From positions 248,001 to 312,000 of the forward strand of contig SVNT01000002.1 in assembly GCA_015066785.1 (NCBI GenBank): a stretch of DNA of 64,000 bases, given 5' to 3'. Shown here in pieces: positions 24,244 through 33,699 of the stretch (positions are counted from its first letter, which is position 1; every line of letters begins with the position of its first letter). Both the position numbers and the translations under genes were made by a program. The notes beneath the pieces are model-generated. The model searched no databases, was not told where the DNA came from, and worked only from the letters and a program-made list of their open reading frames with translations. Source of the stretch: Ruminococcus sp. Its GTDB lineage: Bacteria; Bacillota; Clostridia; Oscillospirales; Ruminococcaceae.

Positions 24244-26760
24244 ATGAAACTTCTTGCCATTGACGGAAACAGTATCGCCAACCGTGCCTTTTACGGCATA
24301 AAGGCGCTTGCGAATAAAAAGGGTGAATTCACGAACGCAATCGTCGGATTTATGAATATATACCTCAAGAATTACGGCGAAATAAAGCCCGACAAGGTGG
24401 CGGTGGCATTCGACCTGCACGCACCGACATTCAGGCACAAGGCGGTGGAAAGCTACAAGGCGAACAGACACGGTATGCCCGAAGAACTCCACCAGCAGAT
24501 GCCGAAGATAAAAGCACTCCTTCGCTCAATGGGAATTTCCGTGCTTGAGGCTGAGGGGTGGGAGGCTGACGACATTCTCGGAACTCTCGCACGACTCTGC
24601 TCCGAAAACGGAGACGAGTGCTGTATCCTCACAGGTGACAGGGACAGCCTCCAGCTTGTGACGGACAAAACGACGGTATACCTTGTGACGACCAAGGAAA
24701 CGATAAAGTACACCCCCGAAGTCTTTGCGGAGAAATACGGCTTTGCGCCGCTTTCCCTCATCGACCTCAAGGCACTTATGGGCGACAGCTCGGATAATAT
24801 TTCGGGCGTAAAGGGCATAGGCGAAAAAACGGCAATGGGGCTTATACAGAAATTCGGCACGATAGAGGCGCTCTACGCCGACCTTGCGAATGCAGGGCTG
24901 AAACCTGCGGCACTCCAGAAAATCACCGACGGTGAGGAAGACGCAAAGCAGAGCAAGTGGCTCGCAACGATTGTGACCGATGCCCCGATAGGAACGCTTG
25001 ACGAGGCGACATCGGGAAATGCAGATTCCGCCGAGATGACAAAACTTCTCTCCTCGTGGGAGATGTTCGGTACACTCGAAAAGCTCTCAAAGCACGGAAT
25101 GTCTGCCGACGAAAGCTCAGAGCCCGTGACGGAAAAAGCTGAATTCACAGAGGTTGAATTTGAAGCAATAGATTTTACAGATAGTACAATATACTATTAT
25201 ATATACAACAAGGAATTGAGGGTATACTTCGACAAAAAGGCGGCAGTAACGGACAACGAGGCGGAAATCCTGCGGTTTTTCACAAGTGACTGCAAGAAAT
25301 CCACCTGCTTTGCAAAGGCGTCGTACAAATACTGCTTCGAGCGTGGCGAAGAACTCCGTGGTATCATCTTCGATACGGAAATTGCGGCGTACCTTCTCAG
25401 CTCCGCCCCGTCGGAGCCGTCGGTTGCACGGTTTTCGCAGGAATACTCCGTGCCGTACTGCGACGCAGGAGAATACTCCGATGTGGTAACGCTTGAGGCT
25501 CTCCACAAAAAGCTGTCGGAGGAAATCTCCGCAGTCGGAATGGAAAAGCTGATGTACGAGGTTGAGCTCCCGCTCTGCGAGGTCTTAGCGTCTATGGAAA
25601 CCGAGGGAGTTCTCATCGACCGTGAGGGTGTTGTGGCATTCGGTGAAATGCTGAAAACCGACATGGCGGGACTTGAGGAGCAGATATACTTCATGGCGGG
25701 AAAGAAATTCAACATCTCGTCACCGAAACAACTCGGAGAGATACTTTTCGAAGACCTCGGATTACCGTCAAAGAAGAAGACGAAAACGGGCTACTCCACC
25801 AATGCGGAGGTACTTGAGGAGCTCCGTGACAAGCACCCGATTGTCGACGCAGTTCTCCAGTACAGACAGCTTGCGAAATTAAGCTCGACCTATGTTGACG
25901 GACTGCTGAAAGTCATCGGCGAGGACGGGCGTATACATTCAAACTTCAAGCAGACCGAAACAAGAACGGGAAGAATATCCTCAACCGAGCCGAATATGCA
26001 GAATATCCCCGTCAGAACAGAACTCGGCAGTAATATGAGAAAGTTCTTTCACGCAAAGGACGGATATGTTCTCCTTGATGCCGATTACAGCCAGATTGAG
26101 CTGAGAATAGTTGCGGCTATGTGCGGCGACAGCAATATGCAGTCGGCGTTCATAGAGGGGCGTGACATTCATACGGCGACGGCGGCGCAGGTGTTCAATA
26201 TGCCCGAGGATATGGTTACCTCGTCGATGAGGCGTACCGCAAAGGCGGTAAACTTCGGGATAATATACGGTATAGGGGCGTTTTCGCTCTCAAAGGACAT
26301 CGGCGTGTCTATGAAGAAGGCGGGCGAATACATTTCCAACTACTACGACAACTATCCGAATATGAAGAAGTTCATGGACAAGACCGTTCTTGACGCTATG
26401 GAAAACGGATATGTCACGACTATCCTCGGACGGAGAAGATATATCCCCGAGCTTGCGGCAAGCAATAAGATGCTCCAGGCATTCGGAAAGCGTGCGGCTA
26501 TGAATGCCCCCATACAGGGAAGCGCCGCCGATGTAATAAAGATTGCAATGGTCAGGGTGTACAGAAAGCTCCGTGAAGAAGGGCTTGACGCACGGCTGAT
26601 ACTTCAGGTGCACGACGAACTTATCGTCGAGGCAAGCGAAAAGGACAAGGCGAGGGCGGCGGAAATCCTCGGCACTGAGATGGAAAACGCCGTAAAGCTC
26701 GATGTTCCGCTTACAGCAGAAGTGAACGAAGGGGAGAGCTGGTATGACGCAAAGGGATAA
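24244..26760 (+). CDS. polA: DNA polymerase I
   Basis: The product has 838 residues. I start at the ATG at 24244, because GGAGGTG lies just upstream and the GTG at 24238 would overlap it. The order is a 5'-nuclease domain (LLAIDGNSIANRAFYG, GWEADDILG, LTGDRDSLQLV, DNISGVKGIGEKTA), a vestigial 3'-5' exonuclease domain, and the polymerase (DADYSQIELRI, RRTAKAVNFGIIYG, LQVHDELIVE). The exonuclease FDTET-type motif is missing, so proofreading should be absent, as in Bacillus PolA. It works in Okazaki fragment processing and repair. It overlaps rimI by 17 bases. Confidence 0.97.
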   Translation: MKLLAIDGNSIANRAFYGIKALANKKGEFTNAIVGFMNIYLKNYGEIKPDKVAVAFDLHAPTFRHKAVESYKANRHGMPEELHQQMPKIKALLRSMGISVLEAEGWEADDILGTLARLCSENGDECCILTGDRDSLQLVTDKTTVYLVTTKETIKYTPEVFAEKYGFAPLSLIDLKALMGDSSDNISGVKGIGEKTAMGLIQKFGTIEALYADLANAGLKPAALQKITDGEEDAKQSKWLATIVTDAPIGTLDEATSGNADSAEMTKLLSSWEMFGTLEKLSKHGMSADESSEPVTEKAEFTEVEFEAIDFTDSTIYYYIYNKELRVYFDKKAAVTDNEAEILRFFTSDCKKSTCFAKASYKYCFERGEELRGIIFDTEIAAYLLSSAPSEPSVARFSQEYSVPYCDAGEYSDVVTLEALHKKLSEEISAVGMEKLMYEVELPLCEVLASMETEGVLIDREGVVAFGEMLKTDMAGLEEQIYFMAGKKFNISSPKQLGEILFEDLGLPSKKKTKTGYSTNAEVLEELRDKHPIVDAVLQYRQLAKLSSTYVDGLLKVIGEDGRIHSNFKQTETRTGRISSTEPNMQNIPVRTELGSNMRKFFHAKDGYVLLDADYSQIELRIVAAMCGDSNMQSAFIEGRDIHTATAAQVFNMPEDMVTSSMRRTAKAVNFGIIYGIGAFSLSKDIGVSMKKAGEYISNYYDNYPNMKKFMDKTVLDAMENGYVTTILGRRRYIPELAASNKMLQAFGKRAAMNAPIQGSAADVIKIAMVRVYRKLREEGLDARLILQVHDELIVEASEKDKARAAEILGTEMENAVKLDVPLTAEVNEGESWYDAKG

Positions 26761-27199
26761 TCTTGTCATAAAAACCGCACACCCCGAAAATGCAGAAGAA
26801 ATCGCACGGCTTGAGGGGGAAATCTTCTCAGACGGGTGGAGTGTGAAATCCATCACCGAGGCGATTGAAAACAGACAGTACCTTATACTCTGTGCGGAGT
26901 GTGACGGAAAAATCGTGGGGTATATCAATATCTCCGTTGTTGCGGGCGAGGCGAATATAAACCGCATTGCCGTAAGCACCGATTACCGCCGCCACGGAAT
27001 AGCACAGGGTCTTATATCCGAGGCTGAAAAACAGCTCGGAGAGAGGGCGGAGATTTTTCTCCTCGAAGTGAGGGAGAGCAACTCCGCCGCAATAAAGCTA
27101 TACGAAAAGCACGGATTCAAAACAGACGGAATACGGAAGAATTTCTATTCCGCACCGACGGAAAACGCCGTGCTTATGTCGAGGGAGATGACAAAATGA
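26744..27199 (+). CDS. rimI: Ribosomal protein bS18 alanine N-acetyltransferase RimI-like
   Basis: The product is a 151-residue GNAT acetyltransferase with the acetyl-CoA motif INRIAVSTDYRRHGIAQGLI and the C-terminal SAAIKLYEKHGF typical of RimI. The gene starts inside the end of polA and ends overlapping tsaD by four bases. RimI-tsaD clustering is widespread in Firmicutes. The substrate could be bS18 or another protein N-terminus. Confidence 0.88.
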   Translation: MTQRDNLVIKTAHPENAEEIARLEGEIFSDGWSVKSITEAIENRQYLILCAECDGKIVGYINISVVAGEANINRIAVSTDYRRHGIAQGLISEAEKQLGERAEIFLLEVRESNSAAIKLYEKHGFKTDGIRKNFYSAPTENAVLMSREMTK

Positions 27200-28206
27200 A
27201 AATTCTCGGAATAGAAAGCTCGTGCGACGAAACCGCCGCTGCTGTTGTCGAGGACGGAAAAACAATACTGTCGAATGTCGTATCGACGCAGATTGAAGAG
27301 CACAGAAAATACGGGGGAGTGGTGCCCGAAATCGCATCACGCAGACACTCCGAAAACATATACGGCGTGGTGGAAAAGGCACTCGCAGACGCAAATCTTA
27401 CGATTGACGGAATCGACGCAGTTGCGGTTACCTACGCACCGGGACTTATCGGGGCACTGCTTGTCGGAACTGGCTTTGCCAAAGGTCTTGCTATGGCGTC
27501 GGGTAAGCCGCTTGTTCCCGTGCATCATATCGCAGGGCATATAGCGTCCAACTATATCGCACACCACGACCTTAAACCGCCGTATCTCTGCCTTGTTGCA
27601 AGCGGAGGGCATTCGCACATTGTGGAAATCCTCGACTACACGAAATTCCGTGTTGTCGGAAGAACAAGGGACGACGCCGCAGGTGAGTGCTTTGATAAGG
27701 TCGGCAGAGTGATAGGGTTCCCGTACCCCGCAGGAAAGTATATCGACGAGGCGGCAAAGCGTGGGGATGACAAGGCGTATAAATTCCCGCACCCGACGGT
27801 CAACGGCTCGCCGTATGATTTCTCGTTCTCGGGACTTAAAACAAATGTAATAAACCTTGTGCACAATGCAGAGCAGAAGGGTATCGGAATAAACGCCGAC
27901 AACATAGCGGCGTCCTTCCAGAAAACCGTTGCGGAGATACTTGTCGGCAAGACGATGCTTGCGGCGGAAGAGCTCGGCTACAAGACCATTGCCCTTGCGG
28001 GAGGGGTTTCCGCAAATACGGGAGTGAGAAGTCTTCTTCAGTCGGAATGTGACAAGAGAGGATACTCTCTTTATATGCCGCCGCTTTCACTCTGCGGAGA
28101 TAATGCGGCAATGATAGCCTGCCAGGGCTACTACGATTATCTCGACGGAAAAAGAGCAGACGAAAGCCTTAACGCAATAGCGACGCTCTCGCTTGAAAAC
28201 ATATAG
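27196..28206 (+). CDS. tsaD: tRNA N6-threonylcarbamoyladenosine transferase TsaD
   Basis: The product has 336 residues, the standard length. ASKHA fold motifs are LGIESSCDETAAAVV, the metal-binding HxxxH (VHHIAGHIASN), VASGGHSHIV, and ALAGGVSANTGVR. It transfers the threonylcarbamoyl group to A37 of ANN-decoding tRNAs, together with TsaB and TsaE, which are not in this window. The ATGA overlap with rimI shows translational coupling. Confidence 0.97.
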   Translation: MKILGIESSCDETAAAVVEDGKTILSNVVSTQIEEHRKYGGVVPEIASRRHSENIYGVVEKALADANLTIDGIDAVAVTYAPGLIGALLVGTGFAKGLAMASGKPLVPVHHIAGHIASNYIAHHDLKPPYLCLVASGGHSHIVEILDYTKFRVVGRTRDDAAGECFDKVGRVIGFPYPAGKYIDEAAKRGDDKAYKFPHPTVNGSPYDFSFSGLKTNVINLVHNAEQKGIGINADNIAASFQKTVAEILVGKTMLAAEELGYKTIALAGGVSANTGVRSLLQSECDKRGYSLYMPPLSLCGDNAAMIACQGYYDYLDGKRADESLNAIATLSLENI

Positions 28207-28216
28207 GGGGTACGGT

Positions 28217-29209
28217 ATGAAAAAATCCGACAAGGCGGTAGTTATCGTCATGGTTTCTCTTGTTGCGGTGCTTATAGTTGTTGCCGTGGTTTCCTTTGGC
28301 GGAGCGTTGGGCGATGTATCCCTCGGAGAATTCAAATTCCCTGAATTCCCAAAGTTCACGGAGGCAAAGCAGAATCCCGCAGAAACAGTCACGCTCAACG
28401 ACGGGGAGTATGCGGAAACTTATGTCTACGATGACGGCGCATACGATGTGACCGTTTATTCAAAGGACGGAGTAAAAATAAGAAACTCGTACTATACAAA
28501 AAAAGACAAACTTCTATTTGAACAGGTATACTACGAAAACGGTACGCTGAAGCGTATAACATCTTATAACGAGGACGGAACTCTTGAGGGTGACTATGAG
28601 TACTATCTGAACGGCAACGACAAAAAGAGTACGACCTATATCGAAAGTGACGGCGTTGTGACGGTGTATGTCACTGAATACGATGAGGGCGGAGCGAAAC
28701 TCCGTGACTATTCGCACAATACTGACGGAACAAAAAGAAGCGAAAGTACATACACCGACGGAGAGCTTGCCTCAAGAATATACTACGACGAAAACGGCAG
28801 ACTTCTGATGGAAACCACATACACCAACGGGCAGGAGGAACATTCGTGCATATATCACTATGACGAAAACGGCGAAATGACTCACGACAGCTCGTACTAC
28901 GCCGACGGAACAAAGAGAGGCGAAAGTACATACACCGACGGAGAGGTTACAAACAAAGTATACTACGACGAAAAGGGAAGAGTAACGCTGGAAGTGTATT
29001 ATAAAGACGGCAAGGAGGAAAACTACTACATCTGCACATACGGTGAGGACGGAAGGCTGACGGACAGGACATATTACGATGCGGGAGGAGAGTGGGTACG
29101 CATCGAAACCTATATATACGACGGAGAAAATGTATCCGTTGTGACAAGGGACAGGAATGGAAATATAGTTGAAGACAGATTACTTGAAGGAGGAAAAAAC
29201 AATGAATGA
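28217..29209 (+). CDS. Membrane-anchored protein with MORN_2/YwqK-like repeats
   Basis: The product has 330 residues. The ATG at 28217 follows AGGGGG at a spacing of six; an upstream TTG lies inside tsaD. One N-terminal membrane segment (KAVVIVMVSLVAVLIVVAVV) is followed by about ten repeats of the type YYDENGRLLMETTYTNGQEE, as in MORN_2 proteins. It is probably a surface protein held by the uncleaved segment. The repeats resemble those of the lipoprotein at 9755. It overlaps the next gene by eight bases. Confidence 0.8.
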   Translation: MKKSDKAVVIVMVSLVAVLIVVAVVSFGGALGDVSLGEFKFPEFPKFTEAKQNPAETVTLNDGEYAETYVYDDGAYDVTVYSKDGVKIRNSYYTKKDKLLFEQVYYENGTLKRITSYNEDGTLEGDYEYYLNGNDKKSTTYIESDGVVTVYVTEYDEGGAKLRDYSHNTDGTKRSESTYTDGELASRIYYDENGRLLMETTYTNGQEEHSCIYHYDENGEMTHDSSYYADGTKRGESTYTDGEVTNKVYYDEKGRVTLEVYYKDGKEENYYICTYGEDGRLTDRTYYDAGGEWVRIETYIYDGENVSVVTRDRNGNIVEDRLLEGGKNNE

Positions 29210-30275
29210 AATCAGTGAATACAGAAAGCAGATAAGAAAAGACATACGGCGTACAGCGACGAAGACATCGCTCATCACGATATTCATAATCATTTTCGTG
29301 AATGTTGTTGCGATAATCGTTTCGCTCATACTTGATAAGACGGGTTACTGGGAGGTTACTCCCCTTTCGGATATGACAACCTCGATGATTATCCAGTTTA
29401 TCCTCTGTTTCCCCGTGTGTATCCTTTTCGGTAAGATGTTGGTAAAGCTACCGCTCAGGTCGCTTTTCTCGAAGCCCGACGCACCGACGGGAAAAATCAT
29501 CAAGTGGTCGGTTATGTTTGTCGGCTCGGCGCAGTTTATCGGAATGGTCTCAAACCTGATTTTCAACGCAATCCAGACGCAGACGGGAACAGACCTCAAT
29601 GAAGTCACTTTCCTGCCGAACGAAAATATCATAGATAAAGTGCTTATGTTCGTGATTATCGCACTTGTCGGCCCTCTTCTCGAGGAACTTCTGTTCAGAG
29701 GAATTATGCTCACCCCGCACATACGCTTCGGGCAGATGTTTGCGGTTGTCATCACGGGCATACTCTTCGGGCTTTACCATGTGAATTACGTGCAGATTAT
29801 CAGTGCCGCAATTATGGGCGTGGCGTTCGGATTTCTCGCAGTAAAGACACGCTCGATTATCGTGCCTGTTATTGTGCATATGATAAACAACTCACTCGGA
29901 GCGATACAGTACATCGCACTCTCCTATATAGATATGGATAAGCTGACCGAGGCGGAGGAGCTCATCTTGTCGGGCAACAGCGAAAAGGGTACGGCACTTA
30001 TGGAACCCTATCTCGTGCCGACAATGGTGACTTCCATGATAAGCATATCAATGCTCCTTGTCGGCTTTGTCGGATTGATTATGTTCATCATCGAAATGGC
30101 AAGAAACCGCCACGAATACTCCCTCGGCCGTGAAAACTGCGACGGAGTTCCTGCGGTGCAGAAGGTGTTTGCGTATGTTTCATCTCCCGCAACGATTGTT
30201 CTTCTCGTTATGATAGTCGGACTTACGGTTCTCAACGCCGTGCCGACAATCCTTACCGATTTGTTAGGAATGTAA
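29202..30275 (+). CDS. CPBP family intramembrane metalloprotease
   Basis: The product has 357 residues. The start at 29202 follows GGAGG. It has about eight membrane segments. The CPBP (Abi/CaaX) motifs are EELLFRG with the catalytic Glu pair, GLYHVNYVQII with a metal-binding His, and VIVHMINNSLG with the third motif. Family members cleave prenylated proteins or peptides, or act in bacteriocin immunity and signalling. No bacteriocin gene lies nearby. The C-terminal two membrane segments (from IVLLVMIVGLTVLNAV) are an extension. Confidence 0.88.
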   Translation: MNEISEYRKQIRKDIRRTATKTSLITIFIIIFVNVVAIIVSLILDKTGYWEVTPLSDMTTSMIIQFILCFPVCILFGKMLVKLPLRSLFSKPDAPTGKIIKWSVMFVGSAQFIGMVSNLIFNAIQTQTGTDLNEVTFLPNENIIDKVLMFVIIALVGPLLEELLFRGIMLTPHIRFGQMFAVVITGILFGLYHVNYVQIISAAIMGVAFGFLAVKTRSIIVPVIVHMINNSLGAIQYIALSYIDMDKLTEAEELILSGNSEKGTALMEPYLVPTMVTSMISISMLLVGFVGLIMFIIEMARNRHEYSLGRENCDGVPAVQKVFAYVSSPATIVLLVMIVGLTVLNAVPTILTDLLGM

Positions 30276-30296
30276 AACCTGCGGATGTCAGGGCAA

Positions 30297-30389
30297 GTTG
30301 TATAGAATTTTTATGCGCTTACTGAGGAAAACCCTTTTGAAAAAGGTTTTTTCCTCAATAAATACATATAGTTTCTGTATGAATACCGC
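30297..30389. mobile_element. Palindromic miniature element, copy B (93 bp, inverted and deleted)
   Basis: It matches the two ends of copies A and C in the opposite orientation. The hairpin GAGGAAAACCC.../...GGTTTTTTCCTC is at 30326-30359, and the end TAAATACATATAGTTTCTGT (30361-30380) is the reverse complement of the left end of copy C. About 120 bp of the interior is missing. It lies in the loop of an inverted repeat (30276-30296 and 30390-30411; CCTGCGGATGTCA on the left arm). Confidence 0.75.
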
Positions 30390-30426
30390 CATGACATCCG
30401 CAGGCTTTTGTTTTCCTCTCGGACTA

Positions 30427-30455
30427 TTGACTATTGACGGGAGATAATGTATAAT
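30427..30455 (+). promoter_or_regulatory. Sigma-A promoter of PEP carboxykinase
   Basis: TTGACT (30427-30432), 17 bases, TATAAT (30450-30455). The leader to the ATG is about 90 bases and AT-rich. Confidence 0.7.
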
Positions 30456-30550
30456 AGTATTCGTGGAAAGTTGAATTATTTAAGTGATATATTTTTCACA
30501 TAATATAATAAACAATTCCCAAAAGGATATTTATAAGGAGGATTTAACCA

Positions 30551-32368
30551 ATGGCATTGACAAACAACCCCAATGTACTCAAGTGGGTCGATGAAATGGT
30601 CGCACTCACAAAGCCTGACAAAGTAGTATGGATTGATGGCTCCGACGAACAGCTTGACGCTCTCAGAGAAGAAGCGTTTGCAACAGGCGAAATGATCAAG
30701 CTCAACCAGGAAAAGCTCCCCGGTTGTCTTTACCACAGAACTCTCCCCAACGACGTTGCTCGTGTAGAGGACAGAACATTCATCTGTACCTCTGAAAAGG
30801 AAAACGCAGGTCCCACAAACAACTGGTGCGACCCCAAGGAAATGTACGCTAAGCTTACACCCATGTACGACGGCGTAATGAAGGGCAGAACAATGTATGT
30901 TATCCCTTACTCAATGGGACCCATCGGTTCACCTCTTGCAAAGGTCGGCGTAGAAGTAACAGACTCAATCTATGTTGTACTCAACATGGACATCATGACA
31001 AGAATGGGCAAGGCTGCATTTGACAACCTCGGCGAAACATCAAACGACTTCGTAAGAGGACTTCACTCAAAGGCAGACGTAAATCCCGACAACAGATATA
31101 TCGTTCACTTCCCTGAGGACAACACAATCTGGTCAATCAACTCTGCTTACGGCGGAAACGTACTCCTCGGAAAGAAGTGCTTTGCTCTCCGTATCGCATC
31201 ATACCAGGGCTGGAAGGAAGGCTGGATGGCTGAACATATGCTTATCCTCGGCCTCAAGAAGCCTGACGGCAAGGTAAGATACATCACTGCTGCATTCCCC
31301 TCAGCTTGCGGAAAGACAAACCTCGCAATGCTTATTCCTCCCGAGGGATACCGCAAGGACGGCTATGAAGTATTCACAGTCGGCGACGACATTGCATGGA
31401 TGAAGCAGGGCGAAGACGGAAGACTCTACGCTATCAACCCTGAAAACGGATTCTTCGGCGTAGCACCCGGAACAAACGCAAAGTCAAACTTCAATGCTCT
31501 CGAATCAGCAAAGAAGAACACAATCTTCACAAACGTTGCTATCAACAATGACGATATGACAGTATGGTGGGAAGGTCTCGACAAGAATCCTCCCGAGAAT
31601 GCAACAGAATGGAAGGGCGCAAAGGTAAACGGCAAGGAATATGTTTCGGTTATGGCTGAAGACGGCAAGCCCCAGAAGCTCGCTCATCCCAACTCACGTT
31701 TCACAGCTCCCGCTGAAAACTGCCCCTGCATCTCACCTGAATTCAACAACCCGAAGGGTGTTCCCGTATCCGCTATCATCTTCGGCGGAAGAAGAGCATC
31801 AACAACTCCTCTCGTATATCAGTCATTTGACTGGGTACACGGAACATACATGGGTTCGGCTGTTTCATCAGAAACAACTGCTGCTGCAACAGGCGCAGTA
31901 GGTGTTCTCCGTCATGACCCGATGGCTATGAAGCCCTTCATCGGCTACAACGTAGGCGATTACTGGGCACACTGGCTCAAGATGGGCGAAAAGCTCGGCG
32001 ACAAGGCACCTAAGATTTTCAACGTAAACTGGTTCAAGCAGGATGAAAACGGAAACTTCATCTGGCCCGGATTCGGTGACAATATGCGTGTTCTCGACTG
32101 GATTATCAAGAGATGCGAAGGCGAAGTTGACGCAGTTGAAACTCCTATCGGCTACCTTCCCAAGAAGGAAGACCTCAACATCGAAGGACTTGAGGATGAG
32201 GTTACTCCCGAAATCCTCGACAAGCTCCTTGCTGTTGACATCGACCTCTGGAAGAAGGAAATCGTTGAGATGAGAAGATTCTACGACGAAGACATCGCTG
32301 CAAAGGGCGGTCGTGTTCCCGAAGAACTCAGAAAGCAGCTCGACAAGATTGAAGCAAGACTCGGCTAA
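30551..32368 (+). CDS. pckG: Phosphoenolpyruvate carboxykinase (GTP)
   Basis: The product has 605 residues, the size of the GTP-dependent class. Motifs are the P-loop FPSACGKTNLAM (kinase 1a), VGDDIAWM (kinase 2) and the lid region NSRFTAPAENCPCISP with the substrate-binding stretch. It interconverts oxaloacetate and PEP; in rumen and gut fermenters it usually fixes CO2 toward succinate. Codon use is strongly biased to CTC, AAC and AAG, as in highly expressed genes. AAGGAGG precedes the ATG, and a terminator follows. Confidence 0.95.
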   Translation: MALTNNPNVLKWVDEMVALTKPDKVVWIDGSDEQLDALREEAFATGEMIKLNQEKLPGCLYHRTLPNDVARVEDRTFICTSEKENAGPTNNWCDPKEMYAKLTPMYDGVMKGRTMYVIPYSMGPIGSPLAKVGVEVTDSIYVVLNMDIMTRMGKAAFDNLGETSNDFVRGLHSKADVNPDNRYIVHFPEDNTIWSINSAYGGNVLLGKKCFALRIASYQGWKEGWMAEHMLILGLKKPDGKVRYITAAFPSACGKTNLAMLIPPEGYRKDGYEVFTVGDDIAWMKQGEDGRLYAINPENGFFGVAPGTNAKSNFNALESAKKNTIFTNVAINNDDMTVWWEGLDKNPPENATEWKGAKVNGKEYVSVMAEDGKPQKLAHPNSRFTAPAENCPCISPEFNNPKGVPVSAIIFGGRRASTTPLVYQSFDWVHGTYMGSAVSSETTAAATGAVGVLRHDPMAMKPFIGYNVGDYWAHWLKMGEKLGDKAPKIFNVNWFKQDENGNFIWPGFGDNMRVLDWIIKRCEGEVDAVETPIGYLPKKEDLNIEGLEDEVTPEILDKLLAVDIDLWKKEIVEMRRFYDEDIAAKGGRVPEELRKQLDKIEARLG

Positions 32369-32380
32369 TCAGAATTAAAA

Positions 32381-32417
32381 AAATCCCGTTCGTGATATGC
32401 GGACGGGATTTGTTTTA
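32381..32417 (+). terminator. Terminator of PEP carboxykinase
   Basis: The hairpin AAATCCCGT/ACGGGATTT with a loop of about 13 bases (containing CG pairs) is followed by TGTTTT. Confidence 0.8.
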
Positions 32418-32426
32418 GGAGCTATC

Positions 32427-33416
32427 ATGAAACTATCGGACATAAAAAATATGCGGGTGCTTTTTGTCACGACGAAAAACCTCGACTATATAAGAAACAC
32501 GCAGGAAATCTCTCTGCTGAAAGCGCAGGGGAATGAGGTCACCGTCATCGGCTCGGAGAGAAAAAGCTACCCACGCCGACTTCTGAAGGTGTGGGGAGGG
32601 TTAATCCGTACACGCATGAAGGATTACGACGCTGTGTTTGTCGGCTTTGCGCCGCAGCTTGTCTTTCCGTTCCTTGCAAAGCTCGGGAAGAAAACGCTCT
32701 GCATAGACTTTTTCATCTCGGTCTACGACACCCTTGCCGACGACCGCAGGAAGATAAAAAAAGGCGGAATTTTCGCGCGGCTTGCGAAGTGGCTCGACAG
32801 AAAGACCATACACTCCGCTGACATTGTCGTGTGCGACACCAACGCCCACGGGAAGTACTTCTGCGAGGAGTTTGATTTCCCGCAGGAGCGTATTGAAACC
32901 CTCTATCTTGAGGCTGACGAGAGCATCTATTACCCTCGTGAGCAGGTTAAACCGCCCGAATATTCCGACGACTTTGTTGTACTTTATTTCGGGTCGATAC
33001 TTCCGCTTCAGGGCGTGGATGTGATACTCGGTGCAATCGACAGGCTGAAAGACGAAAAGAACCTCCGCTTTGTGATAGTCGGCCCGATACCCGACGGAAT
33101 GAAGAAAACGGGCGAGGGCATCACCGAATATATAAGCTGGCTTTCTCAGGAGGAGCTTGCCGAAAGGATTTCGCAGGCGGATTTGTGCCTTGCAGGGCAT
33201 TTCGACGGCGAGAGAGGGAAGGCGAACCGCACAATTGCGGGTAAGACCTACATCTATCGTGCGATGGGCAAGCGTATCATTCTCGGTGACAGCGACGCCA
33301 ACCGTGAGCTTTTTCCCGACGGAATATATGTACCGAGGGGGAATTCCGAGGCGCTTGCGGAGAAAATCCTCGAAGAAAAGAAGCTATACGAAAAAAATAA
33401 AAGCGATACAATCTGA
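32427..33416 (+). CDS. GT4-like glycosyltransferase
   Basis: The product has 329 residues. The ATG at 32427 follows TTAGGAG; a longer frame begins inside the preceding terminator and is rejected. The fold is GT-B-like: VLFVTTKNLDYIRN at the N-terminus, then VVLYFGSILPLQGVDVILGAI and FVIVGPIPDG at the start of the nucleotide-sugar-binding lobe. The usual E-x7-E is reduced (YIYRAMGKRIILGD...). It could add sugars to a cell-surface glycan; acceptor unknown. The last codons and the stop are built into a terminator hairpin. Confidence 0.8.
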   Translation: MKLSDIKNMRVLFVTTKNLDYIRNTQEISLLKAQGNEVTVIGSERKSYPRRLLKVWGGLIRTRMKDYDAVFVGFAPQLVFPFLAKLGKKTLCIDFFISVYDTLADDRRKIKKGGIFARLAKWLDRKTIHSADIVVCDTNAHGKYFCEEFDFPQERIETLYLEADESIYYPREQVKPPEYSDDFVVLYFGSILPLQGVDVILGAIDRLKDEKNLRFVIVGPIPDGMKKTGEGITEYISWLSQEELAERISQADLCLAGHFDGERGKANRTIAGKTYIYRAMGKRIILGDSDANRELFPDGIYVPRGNSEALAEKILEEKKLYEKNKSDTI

Positions 33417-33433
33417 GATTGTATCGCTTTTTT
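33401..33433. terminator. Bidirectional terminator overlapping the glycosyltransferase stop codon
   Basis: A 13-bp perfect stem AAGCGATACAATC/GATTGTATCGCTT has the stop codon TGA as its three-base loop. T runs on both strands let it end the glycosyltransferase mRNA (plus) and the tRNA operon (minus). Confidence 0.85.
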
Positions 33434-33434
33434 A

Positions 33435-33510
33435 TGGAGCGGATTACGAGGCTCGAACTCGCTACCTCCACCTTGGCAAGGTGGCGCTCTACCAGATGAG
33501 CTAAATCCGC
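33435..33510 (-). tRNA. tRNA-Gly (GCC)
   Basis: A 76-nt cloverleaf with encoded CCA. The acceptor stem is GCGGATT/AATCCGC with discriminator T. The anticodon loop TTGCCAA gives GCC, closed by CCACC/GGTGG. It is the last tRNA of the minus-strand cluster. Confidence 0.95.
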
Positions 33511-33522
33511 ATAATTTCTTTG

Positions 33523-33598
33523 TGGTGCCTCCGATCGGAATCGAACCAATGACACGGGGATTTTCAGTCCCCTGCTCTACCGACTGAGCTACAGAGGC
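33523..33598 (-). tRNA. tRNA-Phe (GAA)
   Basis: A 76-nt cloverleaf with encoded CCA. The 5' end is GCCTCTG and the 3' strand CGGAGGC, so the stem has one mismatch or wobble. The anticodon loop is CTGAAAA (anticodon GAA) with GGGGA/TCCCC stem, and the T loop GGTTCGATTCC is intact. Confidence 0.95.
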
Positions 33599-33603
33599 TT
33601 AAA

Positions 33604-33680
33604 TGGCGACCTGGATGGGACTCGAACCCACGACCTCCGCCGTGACAGGGCGGCGTTCTAACCAACTGAACTACCAGGCC
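33604..33680 (-). tRNA. tRNA-Asp (GTC)
   Basis: A 77-nt cloverleaf with encoded CCA. The acceptor stem is GGCCTGG/CCAGGTC. The anticodon loop CTGTCAC gives GTC, closed by CCGCC/GGCGG. It is only five bases from tRNA-Phe. Confidence 0.95.
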
Positions 33681-33699
33681 ATTCTCTTTAGACATAAAA

